Positions 22,686 through 34,233 of a stretch of 64,000 nt of DNA are shown here, piece after piece (position 1 is the stretch's first letter; each line of letters begins with the position of its first letter). A program made the position numbers and the translations under genes. The DNA comes from Cryptomeria japonica (taxonomy: Eukaryota > Streptophyta > Pinopsida > Cupressales > Cupressaceae): positions 153,595,048 through 153,659,047 of the forward strand of contig NC_081407.1 of assembly GCF_030272615.1 (NCBI RefSeq), read 5' to 3'. The notes beneath the pieces are model-generated. The model searched no databases. It had not been told where the DNA came from and was given only the letters and a program-made list of their open reading frames with translations.

Positions 22686-24326
22686 TGTGTGGGGGAAAAA
22701 GTGACACTAAGCAAACATGCCCTAATCTCACTTTCAATCACACATTTGTGGAATACGAAAGAGCCTAGAGGTATCACACAATTGGCTACTTCTTTTTGTG
22801 GAAGAGAGAGCCACGGGCTACCTATTAGGATTTCTATTCCTTTGTTGTAATTGAAAGATAAAATGATGCAAGTTCAACTATTAACCCTAAAGTGTAAGTA
22901 TGAACTAGTAACAAGATTGCAAGATTGAGATTAAGTGATGAAAAGTTGTAAACACAAGGATAAAAGGAGAATGCAGATGTGTACCTGGTGTTAAAATCTG
23001 AGTGAAAATGTTTGGGACGGGGGCGCGGGCACCACTGTCTTGATTCTGCCCCTGAAACTGCTCCTGAAACTGCTGTTTTGCAACCTGAAAAGCTGTCAAA
23101 AATGCTGAAACTTGATGTCTGACAGAGGGACCAGGGTGCCCAGCACCCCTGTCCTGGCAGGACCAGGGTGCCCCATGCCCCTGTCCTGGTCTTTTTCTCT
23201 GAAATTTGGTGTGTTGTTCCGTCTCAGTCTGCTTCTGTCGGATCTGCAACTTGCGACGTCATCCGAATCCGAAACCTGCACTTATATCTGAAAAGGTATG
23301 GTGGGCGGCTATATAGGGTTTTGCCTTAGTTAAACCCCCGCTTTGGTGATTTCCACCTCCACGAATAGCCAAGTTGTATTGTAAAAGTAGTGTGTGTGCA
23401 GACCTTGTGTGTGTGCAAGATCCTAAAATGCAAGTAAGCAAACTAGAGCAACCTAGAAAGTAAACCCTAATTGCTTGCAAATGATAATGTAAATGCTCCA
23501 AATCAAGATGTAAAGAGATCTAAAGCATGAATACAAGTGATATAACGAGGCTTATGCAAAGACATGAAAACAACATGAAATCATACCCAACCCCAAGGGA
23601 GGGGTACAAGCCAATCTTCAGTCGGTGATCCCCTATTGCTCTTCAATGTCTTCAAAGCCCTAAATGGATGAATGAAATTGATGAATGCTTGATGGATGGA
23701 TGTTGAATGTTGTTGAAGTCTTCAAAGATCTGCTCTTTCGCTGCATAGAAGGCCCTTGAAACCAAAAATCTGATCCTTTCAAATGAAGAAAGAGAGCTCT
23801 TATATATGAAACCCTAGGTCTTAATTTCAACTTTTGGCCGACCTAGAGATTAAATCTCCCACCAATTTCTTGGGGTTAAGCTTTATTTTATGATTGGATC
23901 GCGCTCCTAAAATTTCGAGAAAAATGTCCGGGACCATGTGCACTCCGGGCGCCATGGTCCCGACAACTTTTCACCAAATTTTCAGGGCTGTCAAATATAT
24001 TGATTTTAGAGCGAATCCCGAAGTTACAGCTGATTTCGAGATGTTTTGACCTCGAAATCAAGCCTTAAAGTTCAAAATAGGACCTAATTAGGGTTTTGGA
24101 TTAAATGATGTATTGGAAGAATAAAATGAAAGGGGCACACTTTAATGAAAATGGCCCAACTTTATGATATGGGAGATGATAAAATAGAACCTTAGACCTA
24201 ATTAATTTAATTAATTAAGTGCTAAAGGGGAAATGCAATGCAAAATGCAAAATGCGCCAAGGCGGGTGCTAAACTAGGTGTGAAATTGTACCACCTTAGC
24301 GAGTGTGTACAATTTACGACGCTACA
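22686..24326 (-). repeat. E8 3' LTR
   Basis: Left copy, 1641 bp. It holds two strong hairpins in the upstream (U3) part, 23929-23962 and 24031-24060, a minus-strand TATATAAG at 23799-23806 and a GC-rich block (23010-23200). The block 23333-23368 (gccttagt...cctccacgaatag) is shared with the E12 LTR. Confidence 0.92.
23799..23806 (-). promoter_or_regulatory. TATA box in E8 3' LTR
   Basis: The minus strand reads TATATAAGAGCTC. The copy in the other LTR is at 30823-30830; only that one would drive the element. Confidence 0.45.
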
Positions 24327-24342
24327 TTTAGCCCCCACTTTA
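24327..24342 (-). other. E8 polypurine tract
   Basis: The minus strand reads TAAAGTGGGGGCTAAA directly against the LTR start TGTAGCG, the expected place for the second-strand primer. Confidence 0.75.
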
Positions 24343-26160
24343 GCGGTCATATGAACACTACGTGCATATGCAAGCTAAAGTACAGAAAAGTAAACATTAT
24401 TTGAAAAAGGATATATCCATAAGTCTGTCGAACGAAGCCCCCAGCGGTATCTGCAGTACACAGTTAGGAACCGCACCTACAAAACACACGTTAGATCACA
24501 AAATCACCTAATGCTTACTAAGGAAGGTGATGAAAATTCGAGGGTAGCTATATGCCCCCCCCTGTTTCGGCTTGCTAATTTTAGTGAGTTGAAATAGGGT
24601 ATCATGTTTACCACTTCGAATTGTTAAAGAATATTGATGACAAATGCTCACAAGAAGATTTGATATGAGATCAAAAACTAATGGAGAATCATTTGGTAAG
24701 AAAGAGGACTAAATCTCAATTCCAACACAACAAAGAGTGTGAGGATTTGAGAGTTCTCTAACATAAGATGAAGGATGTAAATGGAAACAAAATGCAAAGA
24801 GAAGAAAAGAAAGGAAAAAGCAGCATGAACACACACATTGGTGATCCATGAGAAGAATAGTGAGAGAGAAAACATGGACTTCTCGCCCCTAGATCTTGTC
24901 TAGGTGATCCATGGGAAAAAGGACATGGAAAACTAGCCCCTAGAATCTGTCTAGGTGATCCATGTAAGGGAGGAGAGTGAGAAAGTCTAGCCTTATGCCG
25001 CTAGTTCCACTCAACCTCGTGCATGTGTGTGTAAGGGAGGTTAGAAGCACCTCATAGGAGTCTATGCCCGAGTATGCTACAACCTGTATATGTATAGTAC
25101 AAAAGCGTGACATCTCGCTCTAAGAGTCTGTGCTCTAGTTCCGAGAATAATCACCTTGCATAAAAGAAAAATGGAGACATCTCGCTCTAAGAGTCTGTGC
25201 TCTGGTTCCGAGAATGACCCATTGCTCAAAAAGTGTAATGTTTATGTCATAAGCAAAGTAGAACAAGGATACCTACCTTCATCACAAAAGAAGATACCCC
25301 AAAAATGCAACAATGTCATAGATCCAAGCAAGAGAGTTTTGCACTCTTTAAGGCAGGATAAGATAGTTGAAAAGGGATATCTTGTAGTATGTATAAAGGA
25401 GATCCTTAGAGGAGAAGAGATCTTTGTACAAAAGACACCTATCCCCGAGAGAAATTGTGTTAGACAAATGTAACATCTTCTAGAATAAGACAAAGAAGAG
25501 AATAAGAATGCAATACTTCCTTCTTTTGTGAGGTGAAAGTGATTCTTAATAAAGGATGACGCTCTTTTTAACCCAATTGGGAGAGTGAATTCATTATGGA
25601 TGTATTTTACCAAGTGCAAAAGAGGTTGTAGTCAAGGACTTACACCTCTTGTAAGAGAGAATCCTTGAACAAACAACAACAAATGCATACAAGGAATAAC
25701 ATCAAGTAATAAAGTTCACACCATCCACGAAATAGGAAAAAGTGGATCCTTAAAAAATAAGAAAAGATCATTGCCTCCCAAGGATAAGAACAATGAGAAG
25801 GACTTACACAATCTTCCAGGGAGAGATTTAGACATAAGCAAAATGTACTACATACTCACATGAGTTCATGCAAGCAGGACATTAATGTATGTAAAATGCT
25901 CCTCACAAGAAGTGGGTAGGATAAGAAAGAGAATACACATCTTCTCCCATATCTAGGAAAAGAGGATTCTAAAGAAAAGATGATAAATATTTCCACACTA
26001 TTACCCCATAGGAACAAGAGATAACATAGAAAAATTAGGCTATTATGTTGCTTCAAAAATATGATTGCACTTGAAATTGTACCATCATGAATGACAATGA
26101 GCCCCCAGTAAATGAGCTACCAATGTCACATAATGATGAGCAACATAATCGCCATTAATG
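24343..26160 (-). other. E8 non-coding 3' region
   Basis: About 1.8 kb between the ORF end and the polypurine tract with no coding signal on either strand. It holds short direct repeats: gtgatccatg at 24841, 24905 and 24955 within a roughly 50-65-bp repeating block, and a 39-bp block (acatctcgctctaagagtct...) at 25110 and 25177. An autonomous relative would have RT and integrase here. Confidence 0.6.
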
Positions 26161-29100
26161 TTATTTAAAGACATGATAGATTGAATGAGGTATTTGAATA
26201 TGACATGCTGAATGCTCAACTATAAGTGAGATCAAAAACATGTATAAAATGATAAAAATTGAAGAAGGAAAGTTACGAGAAATCTTAGAAGAGAGATGAG
26301 TGTAATTTATTAGAGCCTTATCCCTGGAAGAAAGGACTTTATGATGAATAGGAGATAAAGATTCATAAGTGGATTTAGAAATTTGAGGGGAGTCATAAAG
26401 AGATTTGTTCATCGCCAAGATTTCCTTATGAGGGGAATGAGAGTTGACAGAAGTAGAAGATGATTTAGTTGAAGTGAGATCATCATCACTACTAAATATA
26501 GCATTCACATTGAGAGATGGTCTTTTAGATGCTTTGGTGGGCTTAGAAAGATTATATCCAAGTCCAAATGAATATTCATGCATGTTATGTTCTAAAGGAA
26601 CTTTAATTCCTTGTTCATTTGCGCCACAACCATTTCCACTATAGCCACTCTTAGCCAAAATATGGAAACCACGACCATAACGATTAGCCATTTCAGAAAG
26701 AAAAGGTGGTTTTTCAGAAGACAGAGAATCAAATTCTTCAGAATTAGAGGTGTGAGGAGAAGAAGTTTGAGAAGCGGCCACAAAATTATTGCTCATAGGT
26801 TCCGGTAAGATTGATTGATCTCTAGTTTCTTCCTTCTTTTTAACTTTAAGCTCTCTAGGAGGAACCCTATACTCACCTACAAAGGTGGGATTAAAATCAA
26901 GAGATCCCCAATCGTCTTCTACGAAAACCTTCTCAGGATCAAAAGCCTTTTCATGTGTAGATTCAAGTTGAGAAGAATCTTCTTCAGGAACTTCATACTC
27001 ATCCAAAGAATTTTGATTATCAGAGGGTGATGATTCATCCATAGGTATCTTGTTTAACGAGTCATCACTAGAAGAGGAAGGCTTAGAAGAACTCCCTTTG
27101 GAAGTAGATGTTTGCAAACAAGCTTGAAAATTAGTATCACCTATCAAGGTATATGTCTTATTGTTATAAATAAATTTAACTTGTCTATGCAATGTAGAGG
27201 GGACAGCTTGCATACTGTGAATCCAAGGTCTCCCTAATAACAAGTTGTATGTTAGATTTCCCGACATAACATGGATAGGAGTAGGCAAAGTAACAGGTCC
27301 CACTATGATGGGTAAGGTGATAATACCTAATGAAGACTTAGCCAAATTATCAAAGCCTCGAATGGGACGAGAGTCAGGCTCAATAAGGGATGTATCCACA
27401 TTCATCTTATGCAATAGATTAATGCTACACACATTAAGGCCAGAACCATTATCTACTAGTGTTCATCTTATAGTAGTGTCATTTATGATAACCACAATCA
27501 TCAACGGATCATATTGATGTTGAATTTCACTAGTAGGTAACTCATCTTGAGTAAACACAATTTGAGCTTTAGGATTCATCACAGAGTTAACCAAAGACAC
27601 TATATTACTAGATGTATTAGGTGGAGGAACATTCAAATCTTTCAAGGCATCTTGTAACATTCCATGATGAGCGGAAGAAGTTTGGATCAAATCCCAAAGG
27701 GATATCTTAGCAGGAGTAGCTTTAAGTTGTTCTATGAGATCATATTCCTTACCAAGAACTTGTGAAATACGAGGAGCTTGAGGAAGAAGAGGTTGGGAAG
27801 GAGGAAGTGAAGTTGGGATAACTGGAGGAGGATTAGGTTTCCTATTGTTTCTTGTGTTATAGGTATGAGCAACCGCATTATAACTCTCTCTAGTCAGTTG
27901 CTTAGCATACTCATAAGGGCTCTTAGTAGAATAACCTCCTTGCACAGTAATAATAGGTTTCTTAGGAGTGAAAAAAGAATCATTAGCATAACCACCTTGA
28001 ACCACTAAGATAGGCTTATTTAAAGGTTGAGAATTTTGAGAAGGACAAGCACCTTGGACAGTGAAGAGAGGTTTGTTAGGTGTCTCATTCACATGTATCA
28101 AATTGATTGAGGATGGTTTAGAGGAATGAACAAAAGTGTTGGAAGAATTATTGATAGTTTTCTCTTGCACTAAAATCTTATCACGGATTAAATCAATTTT
28201 AGGAGAGAGACAAGGGGTAGGCATTGATGTTCTAGTAGGAAAAGTAATACTAGGAAAGGTCATATCATCCTCTATCATCAAAGGATCTACATGGGGAATA
28301 AACTCTCTAGGAGAAGGATCAACATTACTCTTTAAAGTCTCACTTTTGAGAGGGAGATCTTTGAAAGAGATGTTAACCATCTTGCTTTGAACTAGGGTTT
28401 CCTTATTTTTAGAGGGAGAATGATTAGAACCAAGTTGAGGAGAGGGAGATGCTTTATTTTTAGAGGGAGAATGATTGAGATTCAAGGAAGGTGAGAAACT
28501 ATCAAGGGAGTTTTCAATCTTGATTTCATCCCCTTTGGCCAGGGTTCTCTCATGGGATAGAGAATAATCTACACCTTCTTCTAATGGTTCATCCCAAATA
28601 GTGAAGTTGTTGAAAGGAATGTTTGAAGTATTGTCAATTTCAGGAGAGGAGATAACATTGTTTATTAATTCCTCATCCTTAGGAGGGAGAGCATCAATAG
28701 ATGTGTTAAACTCATCCTCTTTCCTCAAAATATGTTCAATATGATCTTTAGGGGAGAGAGAATTAAGGAAATTGCTTATTATTTCATCTTCTTTCTCTAA
28801 GGGATGCTTATGGGTAAGACAAACTTTAGGAGAAGGGTAAGCATTTATCATTAATTCATCATCTCTAGCAGGAATTTTGTTGGAAAAGGAAATGCCATCA
28901 CTAGGGAATGTAGGGATCATGTCATCTTCTTGCACAAAAGGATCCTCATGAAGGGAGTGTTTTTTAGGAGGAACATGAACATATTTCTCCAAAGATTCAT
29001 GCTTAGGAAGGAGATCTTTGAAAGAAGTGTTCATAACCTCTTGTTGCACTAACATGCCCCCATTGGAAGGACCAACTTTAGGAGAAAATAAGTCAATGTC

Positions 29101-29403
29101 CATCAATACCTTTTCACTTAGAGAGGCATCATGTAGGGAAGATGAAGTAACATTAAGAAAGGTGTTTATGATATCATTCTCTTCCTCTAGGATAGCTAAA
29201 TAGGAAGGGCACATTTTAGGAGAATTGTCAAGATCACTCTTAAAGCCTTCATTCTTAGAGCATGGGAGAGTCTCAAAGGGATTGGTAGCAACTCTTTTAG
29301 GCACTAAAATGTTGTTATAGATGGGGGGAGGTTCTTTAGGAGAAGGAAAAATTGAAGCAAGGGAAGATAACCCATTATAACATCTATGAAATGAATGCAT
29401 CAT
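26161..29403 (-). CDS. E8 long ORF: disordered gag-position protein, retropepsin, G-patch
   Basis: One minus-strand frame of 1081 codons, broken only by a TGA at 27463-27465. The first 450 residues are acidic and Ser/Pro rich, with degenerate repeats such as PSPKVCLTHKHPLEKEDEI, and show no gag core or CCHC knuckle. Then come three copies of a KPxxxVQGGY-like motif. Next is the pre-protease motif EYDLIEQLKATPAKISLWDL, also present in E6, and a retropepsin site LVDNGSGLN just after the stop, with LLLGRPWIHSMQ about 75 residues on. A G-patch-like stretch (NRYGRGFHILAKSGYSGNG then FGLGYN) follows near 26690-26540. The start ATG at 29403 lies about 290 bases past the primer site. I infer a structural/protease protein that depends on a partner for copying. 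The N-terminal function is unknown. Confidence 0.8.
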
Positions 29404-29687
29404 GACAACAATTTTCCTTTTTCAAATGATAACACATGCAAAATAGAAGGAAATGTTTAATTTTAACCAATACAATCACTTAGAATGTAGATTTAGAAAA
29501 TGAAATTTATGATTCAAATGAGTTCCTAAATCAGATTTGATCCCAATTAAGCTATCCACAAGTTCAACTTTGAATTGAAAAATTAGGGTTTTAGCAAAAA
29601 TTTCCTCTAAATTTTTGAATCTTGCAAGAAATTAAAACTTGTAAACTCAAATTTGAAAACATAGATCAGAATTAGAGAAGATTGGAA

Positions 29688-29705
29688 TTCACGTCGGGTT
29701 CACCA
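29688..29705 (-). other. E8 primer-binding site
   Basis: The minus strand reads TGGTGAACCCGACGTGAA, separated from the LTR tip at 29710 by four T. The same site, with small changes, lies beside the LTRs of E1, E6 and E12. The matching tRNA is not assigned. Confidence 0.7.
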
Positions 29706-29709
29706 AAAA

Positions 29710-31350
29710 TGTGTGGGGGAAAAAGTGACACTAAGCAAACATGCCCTAATCTCACTTTCAATCACACATTTGTGGAATACGAAAGAGCCTAGAGGTATCA
29801 CACAATTGGCTACTTCTTTTTGTGGAAGAGAGAGCCATGGGCTACCTATTAGGATTTCTATTCCTTTGTTGTAATTGAAAGATAAAATGATGCAAGTTCA
29901 ACTATTAACCCTAAAGTGTAAGTATGAACTAGTAACAAGATTGCAAGATTGAGATTAAGTGATGAAAAGCTATAAACACAAGGATAAAAGGAGAATATAG
30001 ATGTGTACCTGGTGTTAAAATCTGAGTGAAAATGTTCGGGATGGGGGCGCGAGCGCCACTGTCCTGATTCTGCCCCTGAAACTGCTCCTGAAACTGCTGT
30101 TTTGCAACCTGAAAAGCTGTCAAAAATGCTGAAACTTGTTGTCTGACAGAGGGCCCAGGGCGCCCAGCACCCCTGTCTTGGCAGGACCAGGGCGCCCCAC
30201 GCCCCTGTCTTGGTCTTTTTCTCTTAAATTTGGTGTGTTGTTCCGTCTCAGTCTGCTTCTGTCGGATCTGCAACTTGCGGCGTCGTCCGAATCCGAAACC
30301 TGCACTTATATCTGAAAAGGTATGGTGGGTGGCTATATAGGGTTTTGCCTTAGTCAAACCCCCGCTTTGGTGATTTCCACCTCCACGAATAGCCAAGTTG
30401 TATTGTAAAAGTAGTGTGTGTGCAGACCTTGTGTGTGTGCAAGATCCTAAAATGCAAGTAAGCAAACTAGAGCAACCTAGAAAGTAAACCCTAATTGCTT
30501 GCAAATGATAATGTAAATGCTCCAAATCAAGATGTAAAGAGATCTAAAGCATGAATACAAGTGATATAATGAGGCTTATGCAAAGACATGAAAACAACAT
30601 GAAATCATACCCAACCCCAAGGGAGGGGTACAAGCCAATCTTCAGTCGGTGATCCCCTATTGCTCTTCAATGTCTTCAAAGCCCTAAATGGATGAATGAA
30701 ATTGATGAATGCTTGATGGATGGATGTTGAATGTTGTTGAAGTCTTCAAAGATCTTCTCTTTCGCTGCATAGAAGGCCCTTGAAACCAAAAATCTGATCC
30801 TTTCAAATGAAGAAAGAGAGCTCTTATATATGAAACCCTAGGTCTTAATTTCAACTTTTGGCCGACCTAGAGATTGAATCTCCCACCAATTTCTTGAGGT
30901 TAAGCTTTATTTTATGATTGGATCGCACTCCTAAAATTTCGGGAAAAATGTCCGGGACCATGTGCACTCCGGGCGCCATGGTCCCGACAACTTTTCACCA
31001 AATTTTCAAGGCTGTCGAATATGATGATTTTAGAGCGAATCCTGAAGTTACAGCTGATTTCGAGATGTTTTGACCCCGAAATCAAGCCTTAAAGTTCAAA
31101 ATAGGACCTAATTAGGGTTTTGGATTAAATGATGTATTGGAAGAATAAAATGAAAGGGGCACAATTTAATGAAAATGGCCCAACTTTATGATATGGGAGA
31201 TGATAAAATAGAACCTTAGACCTAATTAATTTAATTAATTAAGTGCTAAAGGGGAAATGCAATGCAAAAGGCAAAATGCACCAAGGCGGGTGCTAAACTA
31301 GGTGTGAAATTGTACCACCCTAGCGAGTGTGTACAATTTACGACGCTACA
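29710..31350 (-). repeat. E8 5' LTR
   Basis: Right copy, 1641 bp, carrying the promoter for the element. It holds a TATATAAG at 30823-30830 and hairpins at 30953-30986 and about 31054-31084. A 198-codon minus-strand open frame, Arg-rich in the middle, runs 29929-30525; it is broken in the other copy and I do not count it as a gene. It starts at TAGCGTCGTAAATTGTAC-type sequence shared with the E12 LTR. Confidence 0.92.
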
Positions 31351-31355
31351 ATATG

Positions 31356-32004
31356 TATAGGACCAAGCATAATTGATCGGACATTATTTGAAGGATTGTA
31401 TGAACTTGTCCTTTTCTTCCTGCTTTAATGATTTTGCTAAGTCGCTATTATGTACAACTTCTCCTTCTGCTATATTGACTTCTTCAGTCTCTTCCATAAG
31501 TAATGTTGAATTCTCTTGTTCAATAGGGAGGTTGTCTAACTTGCTCTTGCCATTGCGATCACTTTTATCTATATCTTCTATCACAGAGGCACTTGCCTCT
31601 CCAAAGTATGTCATTTTATCCAAGTCTATAGCAAATCCTGCCTTGTGATCACCCTGTGGAAATCCCTCTCTAACGTTGAGAAATTCTGCAATAGCTTCAT
31701 CATTTTCAAACCAGTTTAGAGTTGGTTTTCCTTCTCGCCCCCAATCAATCAAATGCGAGTGTATAAGGGGTAAGTCATTGTTTTCTTCTGTTGTAAAAGA
31801 TCTTGATAACATGCATACCTGGTTATTTGGATGACGTGATATATCTTCATCATCAATGGGTGATTGGTTGTCATATGTCATGTCTATTGCTTGTGGGATG
31901 TCATCATGATCAGATAGGAATTCATAGTCATGAGAATCTATCACACTTTCTATGTATGTTTCACCTTCTGAGGTTGTATCACTTATCTCCTCTTGTTCTT
32001 GCAA
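31356..32004 (-). pseudogene. pol: E6 acidic linker between G-patch and RT
   Basis: The minus-strand frame 31384-32004 is acidic (EISDTTSEGETYIESVIDSH) and contains CMLSRSF, NWFENDEAIAEFL and, near the end, LKQEEKDKFIQSF. It leads into NYAWSYT just before the E8 insertion. In Tat elements a variable acidic stretch stands between protease and RT; this is that part, with no enzyme motif of its own. It is interrupted from the RT by E8. Confidence 0.65.
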
Positions 32005-32340
32005 CTGAGTTTGTTATAGATTTGTGGACCTCCTTTATGTGGTGGATACCCTTCTTAAGCCTAGTATAAGTTGTTGTAGTATTTCTTCATCTGACTTGTT
32101 TGGAGGAGCTTGAGTTGTTTCCCTGGGCAAAAGTATTGACAACAACCAAGGATTAGGCTCATTTGTTGGTGCTAAGCCTATGTTTGTTAGCATATTTGCT
32201 TGTGCAGATGTTTCAAATATTGTATTGCTAGGTGAATTTGTGTTAGGTTATTATAGAAGTTGCCTCATATCTTCACCATCTGATTCCATACTAGGAGATG
32301 TTGGTGCTCTCTTGCTTCTCTGAGATGAAGAGGGAAATAC

Positions 32341-32541
32341 TCATGTTGATAATTGATTTTGAGGTATGTACTCTGATGGTAGCCTAGGTTTGTTCAGTAT
32401 ATCTAGTGTACGTTGTCTTGCCTTTGTTATCTTTGGTACATGTTTATATCCTAACCCTTGATTCTTTGGGTTTTCATGAGGTAAAACAAGTTTTAATCTT
32501 CCTTTCTTCTTCTCTATATATCCAGTGGTTGACATCTTCAT
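32341..32541 (-). pseudogene. E6 G-patch-like segment
   Basis: A short frame, HENPKNQGLGYKHVPKITKA, with a glycine-rich GLGYK core like the FGLGYN core in the E8 ORF and at the same place after the protease. Only part of the domain is left, so the call rests on position as well as motif. Confidence 0.45.
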
Positions 32542-33337
32542 TTAGAGATTCTTCTTGTAAGTCTCCCCATCTAATGAAAGATTGTGAATTTGAGTACTTT
32601 ACTATCTCTTTTCCTTTATCTTGTTTCATCACTGTGTTCGGAGGCTTCCCAAAAGACCTAGGACAAATAGATAATTGTCTGTCATTCGAGGTACTTGAAA
32701 TAGAGTATTCCCCACAACCAACATCCTTAATCTGTAAAGAAGACGCGGTAGGTGTATTCTTCTATATCTCTGAGATTTTTAATGACACAATTTATGTAGC
32801 GAGTGGTGTTGCTTGATTAATGGGTACCTAGTTATCTACACTTGTCTTTAAGTGACTACAGTGTTGAAATGGATTTGGATCACCCTTTATGGTGATTTGA
32901 ATGCCATTGTACGCAAATTTAACACATTGGTGGAATGTTGAAGGTATGTCCTGCATGGCATGAGTCCATGGGTAGCCCAACGACATGTTATACCCTAGTT
33001 CTCTATCCAACACTTGAAAGGTAACCTCTATTGTGATAGGTTCTATTTGCACTGGTAGTGTAACTACACCTTTTGGGCGGTGCTCTTAATCATGATATGC
33101 TTTAATTTTTATTCTCTTTGAAGGATCAATATGAAACTCAAAATAACCCAATGCCTTGACCAACTTTAGTGTACAGATGTTAAGACCAGCTCCTCCATCT
33201 ATAAGTACTCTTCTGACTTTTTTCTTACATGTGTAAGCTTCTAGATGTAGCGGATCATTCTGGAGAAGTATATTGTTAGCAATATAACAAGGATATTGAG
33301 AAGGTTGTTGATGATTATGGACATAACCGATTAAAGA
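32542..33337 (-). pseudogene. pol: E6 retropepsin
   Basis: The minus strand shows VRRVLIDGGAGLNICTLKLV near 33220-33160 (active site DGGAG), EHRPKGVVTLPVQIEPITIE near 33070, and the 32828-33052 frame with ELGYNMSLGYPWTHAMQDIP. The last motif is equivalent to LLLGRPWIHSMQ in E8. In-frame stops occur, for instance just before EHRPKG. Further right the reading (HNHQQPSQYPCYIANNILL) is cut by E9 at 33337. Confidence 0.75.
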
Positions 33338-34233
33338 TGTTTACTGTCTTGATATTATTATTTTGTCATTGATGTCAAGAAATTGATTTTCTAATTCAGT
33401 ATGATGTTGCCATATCTTAAGAAATATGATATGAAGATTATAAAGAAGTCGGTAAAGACACAGGAAAGAATATGATGAATAAAGGGATAAGTTATTCAAT
33501 GGGCAACTCTACCGAGTTAGACAATGATGAGATCTTGATGTTTTAGATCGTTCTAACATCATATATATGTTGTAAAATGTAAAGGGTAATACTATACTAT
33601 GTTATCAAGCAAAGAACCTAGTCGGTAAACCCTAAGGAACCTAGTCGATAAACCCTAAGGTTATCGCAGTCGGTTAATGAAGACAGAATGTCTATCAAGT
33701 AAAGTTTAGTATTCATCGAGTTGTAACCAAGCTATAACAGAATGCACTAAATGTTTACATGTGATATTTAATGAAAGATGTTGATGAGCTGGAGTGGATC
33801 AATGATTGGCAAGCCATAGAAAAAGTTTGTTAATGAATCTAAGGCAATGGAAAGTCGGCAAGAAGATCTACAGCTCAGATTGAACCGCATTACCCTAACA
33901 CAAGTTCCAAGATGATTGTGCAAGTTCCAAGGCAGGGTAAAACATTTTGCAGACCGTAAGATACAATGAACCTGGACAAGATTGAAGATCTGATGGCTAT
34001 GATTGATCAAGGAGATTAAGTGGTTAGATGATTGTTTATAAATAAGGAACTATTGATAAACAATGTATGCGGGCAAGTGTATGCATAGGGATGCTACATA
34101 GTAATCACCGAGCACAGAAGCTTGAAGACCTATTAGAATAACAGAGTATTGATGCCCAACAGCCTCTCATCTTGTTGGCTATTGGATCTGTACTTATATT
34201 AAGTATCAGAACTATCATATATTACTAGGAACA
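33338..34233 (+). mobile_element. E9 LTR remnant of the Sirevirus-like group
   Basis: The plus strand begins TGTTTACTGTCTTG and has tttgtcattgatgtcaag 40 bases on, the motif found near the start of the E5, E7 and E11 LTRs. It interrupts the E6 protease approach between ERDVPS (right) and HNHQQP (left). The right limit is approximate, near cagaactatca at 34233, and no target-site duplication could be found. A duplicated block cctagtcg(g/a)taaaccctaagg lies near 33610-33660. Confidence 0.5.

Larger units (their letters stand above)
22686..31350 (-). mobile_element. E8 non-autonomous LTR element with protease and G-patch, no RT
   Basis: Two 1641-bp LTRs (22686-24326 and 29710-31350) with TGTGTGGGGG...GCTACA tips flank a 5.4-kb interior. 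A perfect target-site duplication atatg lies at 22681-22685 and 31351-31355. The primer site (29688-29705) and polypurine tract (24327-24342) are both in place for minus-strand transcription. The interior has a single long ORF (26161-29403) with protease and G-patch but no RT, RNase H or integrase, so it must borrow these. By eye the LTRs differ at about 35-45 positions, so it is younger than E10 and landed inside the RT of E6. Confidence 0.93.

Noticed and set aside
23018-23200. GC-rich block in the E8 LTR as a CpG island of a host gene
   Set aside because: It is present in both LTR copies and so belongs to the element.
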